64,000 nt of DNA. Source: Canna indica (Eukaryota; Streptophyta; Magnoliopsida; Zingiberales; Cannaceae). The notes below the pieces were generated by a model. It saw only the letters and a list, made by a program, of their open reading frames with translations. It ran no database searches and was not told the origin of the DNA. A program made the position numbers and the translations under genes. Below, one piece after another: positions 57,408 to 64,000 of the stretch (its first letter is position 1; every line of letters begins with the position of its first letter). The stretch lies in the NCBI GenBank assembly GCA_034359265.1, contig CP136897.1:34087501-34151500 (forward strand), read 5' to 3'.

Positions 57408-57773
57408 TTTTTTTACTACCTATTTGATTGCACGACGAGATCATTTTTTTTACCAATCTTTCTAACCAAACGTTGAGAACGGACAACGACGTCGCCATAA
57501 AAATTGGCTGTCCGTCGCCCGCGCGGGGCCCGCCGCATCCTCTACGGCCAGCTCGATCGTCCAACCCACCCGAAAAATTAAAATTTGTAAATAAATAAGA
57601 AAAATAACATTTCAATTATTATTTTTCGTTTAAAACCGGCGTAACTCCGTGCATTATTGTCCGATTTCAGCTTTTCACGTGGCGCTGAAACGCGCGCGAA
57701 GAGACGAAGAAAATGACCCCGAGTTGTTCGTCGGACGCTCACCCTTATTAGCCGACGATCAGAAGTGCGTATC

Positions 57774-57892
57774 GGGTGTGATCATACCAGCACTAACGCT
57801 CTAGATCCCATCAGAACTCCGAAGTTAAGCGTGCTTGGCCGAGAGTAGTACTAGGATGGGTGACGCCCTGGGAAATCCTCGCGTTGTACCTT
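57774..57892 (+). rRNA. 5S rRNA: 5S rRNA gene, copy 124 (unit h)
   Basis: Same as 45240; last unit of the repeated block. Confidence 0.85.
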
Positions 57893-58257
57893 TTTTTTAC
57901 TACCTATTTGATTGCACGACAAGATCATTTTTTTTACAAATCTTTCTAACCAAACGTTAAGAATGGACGACGTCGTCGCCATAAATCTTGGCTTTCGATC
58001 GCCCCCGCGGGGCCCACCGCAACCTCTACGGCCGGCTTGATCGACCAACCGACCCGAAAAATTAAAATTTGTAAATAAATAAGAAAAATAACATTTCAAT
58101 TATTATTTTTCGTTTAAAACGGGCGTAACTCCGTGCATCATTGTCCGATTTCAGCTTTTCACGTGGCGATGAAAGGCGCGCAAAGAGACGAAGAAAATGA
58201 CCCCGAGCTGTCCCTCGGACGCTCACCCTTATTAGCCGACGATCAGAAATGCATGAT

Positions 58258-58376
58258 GGGTGCGATCATACCAGCACTAACGCACCGGATTCCATCAGAA
58301 CTCCGAAATTAAGCGTGCTTGGGCGAGAGTAGTACTAGGATGGGTGACCCCCTGGGAAGTCCTCGTGTTGCACCTT
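58258..58376 (+). rRNA. 5S rRNA: 5S rRNA gene, copy 125 (unit g)
   Basis: C34T, G51A. A second g unit 969 bp after 57289; matches 49577 at offset 8,681. Confidence 0.92.
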
Positions 58377-58742
58377 TTTTTTTACTACCTATTTGATTGC
58401 ACGACGAGATCATTTTTTTTACCAATCTTTCTAACCAAACGTTGAGAACGGACAACGACGTCGCCATAAAAATTGGCTGTCCGTCGCCCGCGCGGGGCCC
58501 GCCGCATCCTCTACGGCCAGCTCGATCGTCCAACCCACCCGAAAAATTAAAATTTGTAAATAAATAAGAAAAATAACATTTCAATTATTATTTTTCGTTT
58601 AAAACCGGCGTAACTCCGTGCATTATTGTCCGATAGCAGCTTTTCACGTGGCGCTGAAACGCGCGCGAAGAGACGAAGAAAATGACCCCGAGTTGTTCGT
58701 CGGACGCTCACCCTTATTAGCCGACGATCAGAAGTGCGTATC

Positions 58743-58861
58743 GGTTGTGATCATACCAGCACTAACGCTCTAGATCCAATCAGAACTCCGAAGTTAAGCG
58801 TGCTTGCGCGAGAGTGGTACTTGGATGGGTGACCCCTTGGGAAGTCCTCGTGTTGCACCTT
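58743..58861 (+). rRNA. 5S rRNA: 5S rRNA gene, copy 126 (unit h')
   Basis: Same ten substitutions as 50062. Confidence 0.84.
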
Positions 58862-59228
58862 TTATTTTTACTACCTATTTGATTGCACGACGAGATCATT
58901 TTTTTTACCAATCTTTCTAACCAAACGTTAAGGACGGACGACGTCGTCGCCATAAATCTTGGCTGTCGATCACCCGCGTGGGGCCCGCCGCAACCTCTAC
59001 GGCCGGCTCGATCGACGAACCGACCCAAAAAATTAAAATTTGTAAATAAATAAGAAAAATAACATTTCAATTATTATTTTTCGTTTAAAACGGGCGTAAC
59101 TCCGTGCATTATTGTCCGATTTCAGCTTTTCACGTGGCGCTGAAACGCACGCGAAGAGATGAAGAAAATGACACCGAGTTGTCCCTCGGACGCTCACCCT
59201 TATTAGCCGACGATCAGAAGTGCATGAC

Positions 59229-59347
59229 GGGTGCGATCATACTAGCACTAACGCACCGGATCCCATCAGAACTTCGAGGTTCAGCGCGCTTGCGCGAGAG
59301 TGGTACTAGGATGGGTGACCCCTTGGGAAGTCCTCGTGTTGCACATT
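59229..59347 (+). rRNA. 5S rRNA: 5S rRNA gene, copy 127, degenerate
   Basis: C15T, C46T, A50G, A54C and T59C in the A box, G65C, A74G, C95T; A replaces the first terminator T. Confidence 0.85.
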
Positions 59348-59715
59348 TTATTTTTACTACCTATTTGATTGCACGACGAGATCATTTTTTTTACCAATCT
59401 TTCTAAACAAACGTTAAGAACGGACGATGTCATCGCCATAAAATTTAGCTGTCGATCGCCCGCGCGGGGCCCGCCGCAACCTCTACGGCCGGCTCGATCA
59501 ACCAACCAACTCGAAAAATTAAAATTTGTAAATAAATAAGAAAAATAACGTTTTAATTATTATTTTTCGTTTAAAACGGGCGTAACTCCGTGCATTATTG
59601 TCCAATTTCAGCTTTTCACGTGGCGCTGAAAGGCGCGCAAAGAGACGAAGAAAATGACCCCCGAACTCTCCCTCGGACGCTCACCCTTATTAGCCGACGA
59701 TCAGAAATGCATATC

Positions 59716-59834
59716 GGGTGTGATCATACCAGCACTAACGCACCGGATCCCATCAAAACTCCGAAGTTAAGGGTGCTTGGGCGAGAGTTGTACTAGGATG
59801 GGTGACCCCCTGGGAAGTCCTCGTGTTGCACCTT
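59716..59834 (+). rRNA. 5S rRNA: 5S rRNA gene, copy 128
   Basis: C6T, G41A, C57G in the A box, A74T. Confidence 0.89.
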
Positions 59835-60200
59835 TTTTTTTACTTCCTATTTGATTGCACGACGAGATCATTTTTTTTACCAATCTTTCTAACCAAACGT
59901 TAAGGACGGACGACGTCGTCGACATAAAATTTGGCTTTCGATCGTCCGTGCGGGGCCCGCCGCAACCTCTACGGCCGGCTCGATCGACCAACCGACCCGA
60001 AAAATTAAAATTTGTAAATAAATAAGAAAAATAACATTTCAATTATTATTTTTTATTTAAAACGGCCGTAACTCCGTGCATTATTGTCCGATTTCAGCTT
60101 TTTACGTGGCGCTAAAAGGCGCGCGAAGAGACGAAGAAAATGACCCAGAGCTATCCCTCGGACGCTCACCCTTATTAGCTGACGATCAGAAGTGCATGAC

Positions 60201-60319
60201 GGGTGCTATCATACTAGCACTAACGCACCGGATCCCATCAGAACTTCGAAGTACAGCGTGCTTGCGCGAGAGTGGTACTAGGATGGGTGAGCCCTTGGGA
60301 AGTCCTCGTGTTGCACCTT
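60201..60319 (+). rRNA. 5S rRNA: 5S rRNA gene, copy 129, degenerate
   Basis: G7T, C15T, C46T, T53A and A54C in the A box, G65C, A74G, C91G, C95T. Confidence 0.85.
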
Positions 60320-60686
60320 TTTTTTTACTACCTGTTTGATTGCACGACGAGATCATTTTTTTTACCAATCTTTCTAAACAAACGTTAAGGACGGACGACG
60401 TCGTCGCCATAAAATTTGGCTGTCGATCGCCCGCGCGGGGTCCGCCGCAACCTCTACGGCCGGCTCGATCGACCAACCAACTCGAAAAATTAAAATTTGT
60501 AAATAAATAAGAAAAATAACGTTTTAATTATTATTTTTCGTTTAAAATGGGCGTAACTCCGTGCATTATTGTCCGATTTCAGCTTTTCACGTGGCGCTGA
60601 AAGGCGCGCAAAGAGACGAAGAAAATGACCCCCGAACACTCCCTCGGACGCTCACCCTTATTAGCCGACGATCAGAAGTGCATATC

Positions 60687-60805
60687 GGGTGTGATCATAC
60701 CAGCACTAACGCACCGGATCCCATCAAAACTCCGAAGTTAAGCGTGCTTGGGCGAGAGTTGTACTAGGATGGGTGACCCCCTAGGAAGTCCTCGCGTTGT
60801 ACCTT
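60687..60805 (+). rRNA. 5S rRNA: 5S rRNA gene, copy 130
   Basis: C6T, G41A, A74T, G97A, T109C, C114T; related to 59716, two units upstream. Confidence 0.88.
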
Positions 60806-61170
60806 TTTTTTACTACATATTTGATTGCACGACGAGATCATTTTTTTTACCAATCTTTCTAACCAAACGTTAAGGATGGACGACGTCGTCGCCATAAATC
60901 TTGGCTGTCGATCGCCCGCGCGGGGCCCGCCGCAACCTCTACGGCCGGCTCGATCGACCAATCGACCCGAAAAATTAAAATTTGTAAATAAATAAGAAAA
61001 ATAACATTTCAATTATTATTTTTCGTTTAAAACGGGCGTAACTCCGTGCATTATTGTCCGATTTCAGCTTTTCACGTGGTGCTGAAACGCGCGCGAAGAG
61101 ACGAAGAAAATGACCCCGAGTTGTTCCTCGGACGCTCACCCTTATTAGCCGACGATCAGAAGTGCATGAC

Positions 61171-61289
61171 GGGTGCGATCATACTAGCACTAACGCACCG
61201 GATCCCATCAGAACTCCGAAGATATGCGTGCTTGGGCGAGAGTAGTACTAGGATGGGTGACCCCTTGGGAAGTCCTCGTGTTGCACCTT
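61171..61289 (+). rRNA. 5S rRNA: 5S rRNA gene, copy 131
   Basis: C15T, T52A and A55T in the A box (gatatgc), C95T. Confidence 0.88.
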
Positions 61290-61655
61290 TTTTTTACTAC
61301 CTATTTGATTGCACGACGAGATCATTTTTTTTACCAATCTTTCTAACCAAACGTTAAGGACGGACGACGTCGTCGACATAAAATTTGGCTGTCGATCACC
61401 CACGCGGGGCTCGCCGCATCCTCTACGGCCGGCTCGATCGACCAACCGACCCGAAAAATTATAATTTGTAAATAAATAAGAAAAATAACATTTCAATTAT
61501 TATTTTTCGTTTAAAACGGGCGTAACTCCGTGCATTATTGTCCGATTTCAGCTTTTCACGTGGCGCTGAAAGGCGCCCAAAGAGACGAAGAAAATGACCC
61601 CCGAACTCTCCCTCGGACGCTCACCCTTATTAGCCGATGATCAGAAGGGCATATT

Positions 61656-61749
61656 CGGTGCGATCATACTAGCACTAATGCACCGGATCCCATTAGAACT
61701 CCGAAGTTAAGCGTGCTTGAGCGAGAGTAGTACTAGGATGGGTGACCCC
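61656..61749 (+). pseudogene. 5S rRNA: 3'-deleted 5S pseudogene, copy 132
   Basis: Bases +95 to +117 (23 nt) are missing, and the gene runs from gacccc straight into nine T. The A box, IE and most of the C box remain, so a roughly 94-nt RNA ending at the T-run is conceivable, but without the 3' strand of helix I. Also G1C, C15T, C24T, C39T, G65A. Confidence 0.92.
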
Positions 61750-62116
61750 TTTTTTTTTACTTCCTATTTGATTGCACGACGAGATCATTTTTTTTACCAA
61801 TCTTTCTAACCAAACGTTAAGGACGGACGACGTCGTCGACATAAATTTTCCTGTCGATCGCCCGCGCCGGGCCAGCCGCAACCTCTACGGCCGGCTCGAT
61901 CGACCAACCGACCCGAAAAGTTAAAATTTGTAAATAAATAAGAAAAATAACATTTCAATTATTATTTTTCGTTTAAAACGGGCGTAACTCCGTGCATTAT
62001 TATCCGATTTCAGCTTTTCACGTGGCGCTAAAAGGCGCGCAAAGAGACGAAGAAAATGACCCCGAGCTGTCCCTCGGATGCTCACCCTTATTAGCCGACG
62101 ATCAGAGGTGCATGAC

Positions 62117-62234
62117 GGGTGCGATCATACCAGCACTAACGAACCGGATCCCATCAGAACTCTGAAGTTAAGCGTACTTGGGCGAGGGTAGTACTAGGAT
62201 GGGTGACCCCTGGGAAGTCCTCGTGTTGCACCTT
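62117..62234 (+). rRNA. 5S rRNA: 5S rRNA gene, copy 133, 1-nt deletion
   Basis: One C is lost from the C box run (+91 to +95), leaving 118 nt. Also C26A, C47T, G60A, A71G. The spacer is back to the gctaaaagg dialect. Confidence 0.88.
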
Positions 62235-62600
62235 TTTTTTTACTACCTATTTGATTGCACGACGAGATCATTTTTTTTACCAATCTTTCTAACCAAACGT
62301 AAAGGACGGACGACGTCGTCGACATAAAATTTGGCTGTCGATCGCCCGCGCGGGGCCAGCCGCAACCTCTACGGCCGGCTCGGTCGACCAACCGACCCGA
62401 AAAATGAAAATTTGTCAATAAATAAGAAAAATAACATTTCAATTATTATTTTTCGTTTATAACGGGCGCAACTCCGTGCATTATTGTCCGATTTCAGCTT
62501 TTCACGTGGCGCTAAAAGGCGCGCGAAGAGACGAAGAAAATGACCCCGAACTATCACTCAGACGCTCACCCTTATTTGCCGACGATCAGAAGTGCATGAC

Positions 62601-62719
62601 GGGTGCGATCATACCAGTACTAACGCACCGGATCCCATCAGAACTCCGAAGTTAAGCGTTCTTGGGCGAGAGTAGTACTAGTATGGGTGACCCCCTGGGA
62701 AGTCCTCGTGTTGCACCTT
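62601..62719 (+). rRNA. 5S rRNA: 5S rRNA gene, copy 134
   Basis: C18T, G60T, G82T. Confidence 0.91.
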
Positions 62720-63084
62720 TTTTTTACTAACTATTTGATTGCACGACGAGATCATTTTTTTTACCAATCTTTCTAACCAAACGTTAAGGACAGACGACGT
62801 CGTCGACATAAAATTTGGCTCTCGAACGCCCGCGCGGGGCCCGCCGCAACCTCTACGGCCGGCTCGATCGACCAACCGACCCGAAAAATTAAAATTTGTA
62901 AATAAATAAGAAAAATAACATTTCAAATATTATTTTTCGTTTAAAACGGGCGTAACTCCGTGCATTATTGTCCGATTTCAGCTTTTCACGTGGCGCTAAA
63001 AGGCGCGCGAAGAGACGAAGGAAATGACCCCGAGCTATCCCTCGGACGCTCACCCTTATTAGCCGACGATCAGAAGTGCAGGAC

Positions 63085-63203
63085 GGGTGCGATCATACCA
63101 GCACTAACGCACCGGATCCCATCAGAACTCCGAAGTTAAGCGAGCTTGGGCGAGAGTAGTACTAGGATGGGTGACCCCCTCGGAAGTCCTCGTTTTGCAC
63201 CTT
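63085..63203 (+). rRNA. 5S rRNA: 5S rRNA gene, copy 135
   Basis: T59A, G97C, G110T. Confidence 0.91.
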
Positions 63204-63568
63204 TTTTATTACTACCTATTTGATTGCACGACGAGATCATTTTTTTACCAATCTTTCTAACCAAACGTTAAGGACGGACGGCGTCGTCGACATAAAATTT
63301 GGCAGTCGATCGCCCGCGCGGGCCCCGCCGCAACCTCTACGGCCGGCTCGATCGACCAACCGACCCGAAAAATTAAAATTTGTAAATAAATAAGAAAAAT
63401 AACATTTCAATAATTATTTTTCGTTTAAACCGGGCGTAACTCCGTGCATTATTGTCCGATTTCAGCTTTTCACGTGGCGCTAAAAGGCGTGCGAAGAGAC
63501 GAAGAAAATGACCCCGAGCTATCCCTCGAACGCTCACCCTTATTAGCGGATGATCAGAAGTGCAAGAC

Positions 63569-63687
63569 GGGTGCGATCATACCAGCACTAACTCACCGGA
63601 TCCCATCAGAACTCCGAAGTTAAGCGTGCTTGGGCGAGAGTAGTACTTGGATGATTGACCCCCTGGGAAGTCCTCGTGTTGCACCTT
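63569..63687 (+). rRNA. 5S rRNA: 5S rRNA gene, copy 136
   Basis: G25T, A80T, and G86A and G87T in the C box (ggatgattga). Last gene in the window. Confidence 0.9.
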
Positions 63688-64000
63688 TTTTTTTACTACC
63701 TATTTTATTGCACGACGAGATCATTTTTTTACCAATCTTTCTAACCAAACGTTAAGCACGGACGACGTCGTCGACATAAAATGTGGCTGTCGATCGCCCG
63801 CGCGGGGCCCGCGGCAACCTCTATGTCCGGCTCGATCGACCAACCGACCCGAAAAATTAAAATTTGTAAATAAATAAGAAAAATAACATTTCAATTATTA
63901 TTTTTCGTTTATAACGGGCGTAACTCCGTGCATTATTGTCCGATTTCAGCTTTTCACGTGGCGCTAAAAGGCGCGCGAAGAGACGAACAAAATGACCCCG
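63688..64000 (+). other. terminal spacer, cut by window end
   Basis: An ordinary spacer up to gaccccg, just before the hairpin. The next gene would be expected near 64,053. Confidence 0.85.

Larger units (their letters stand above)
50404..58121. repeat. 12,534-bp-offset block, copy 2
   Basis: Repeats 37870-45587 unit for unit with very few base changes. It is followed by units g and h' (58258, 58743) that match 49577 and 50062 at offset 8,681. Confidence 0.88.
1..64000 (+). repeat. 5S rDNA tandem array, 136 gene copies
   Basis: The 5S gene recurs through the whole window at a spacing of mostly 484-486 bp, always in the same orientation. Start-to-start distances show no insertion: all departures are deletions (310, 461, 472-473, 481 bp) or changes of a few bases. 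The array is cut at both ends: base 1 falls at the TATA-like element of the first gene, and base 64000 falls in a spacer about 50 bp before the next expected gene. Confidence 0.99.

Noticed and set aside
1..64000. Regular repeats as a CRISPR array or phage/defence system
   Set aside because: The repeated element is a 119-bp 5S rRNA gene with conserved spacers, not short repeats with unique spacers; the sequence is eukaryotic in type.
1..64000. Non-coding satellite DNA unrelated to genes
   Set aside because: Each unit holds a recognisable 5S rRNA gene with internal promoter boxes and a T-run. Some units may behave like satellite, but the origin is rDNA.
1..64000. Linked 45S rRNA, histone, spliced-leader or tRNA genes between 5S units
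   Set aside because: All spacers are alignable to one another and contain none of these; no tRNA-like cloverleaf or other gene was seen.

Overview
This window is a single uninterrupted tandem array of 5S ribosomal RNA genes from a nuclear genome. The gene body closely matches the land-plant 5S rRNA: internal A box, intermediate element and C box in order, a complementary 5'/3' end (helix I) and a downstream T-run for RNA polymerase III termination. I therefore infer a plant, most likely an angiosperm. The spacer is not one I recognise, so I name no genus. There are no protein genes, tRNAs, 45S rRNA genes or transposon insertions that I can see.

I count 136 gene copies, all on the + strand, head to tail: 125 near full length (about 119 nt), 10 lacking the first nine bases, and 1 lacking its last 23. 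The usual unit is 484-486 bp (gene plus about 366 bp spacer). Variants are 310 bp (5'-truncated gene), 472-473 bp (12-13 bp spacer deletion) and 461 bp (3'-deleted gene). In the gene entries substitutions are numbered from +1 against the majority sequence of this array, for example C24T. The A box is taken as +50 to +64, the intermediate element (IE) as +67 to +72, the C box as +80 to +97, and helix I as bases 1-8 paired with 111-118. Only the copies at 23184, 26093 and 30751 match the majority exactly.

Layout. (1) 1-19.6 kb: two near-identical blocks repeating at 9,967 bp, each holding 1,764-bp four-gene higher-order repeats (full, full, truncated, full). (2) 19.7-22.7 kb: a 970-bp two-unit repeat, then another truncated unit. 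(3) 22.7-32.3 kb: mixed units, including a G5T/T21A gene family and a 2,407-bp five-unit duplication. (4) 32.6-37.9 kb: more diverged units with a changed spacer dialect and a 2,431-bp duplication. (5) 37.9-59.2 kb: a nested structure with unit order pqrs abcd abcd efgh / cd abcd efgh' / pqrs abcd abcd efgh / gh'. It is built on a 1,927-bp four-unit repeat, a 4,822-bp repeat and a 12,534-bp repeat; many genes here have altered internal promoters. (6) 59.2-64 kb: mostly singly diverged units that return to the left-hand spacer dialect.

The copies do not cooperate as different genes; they are redundant templates for one RNA. The biological interest lies in the array history (nested unequal exchange and conversion) and in how many amplified copies look promoter-damaged. 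A spacer about 365 bp long lies between almost every pair of genes; its contents are described once at 30870-31234, with class variants noted separately.
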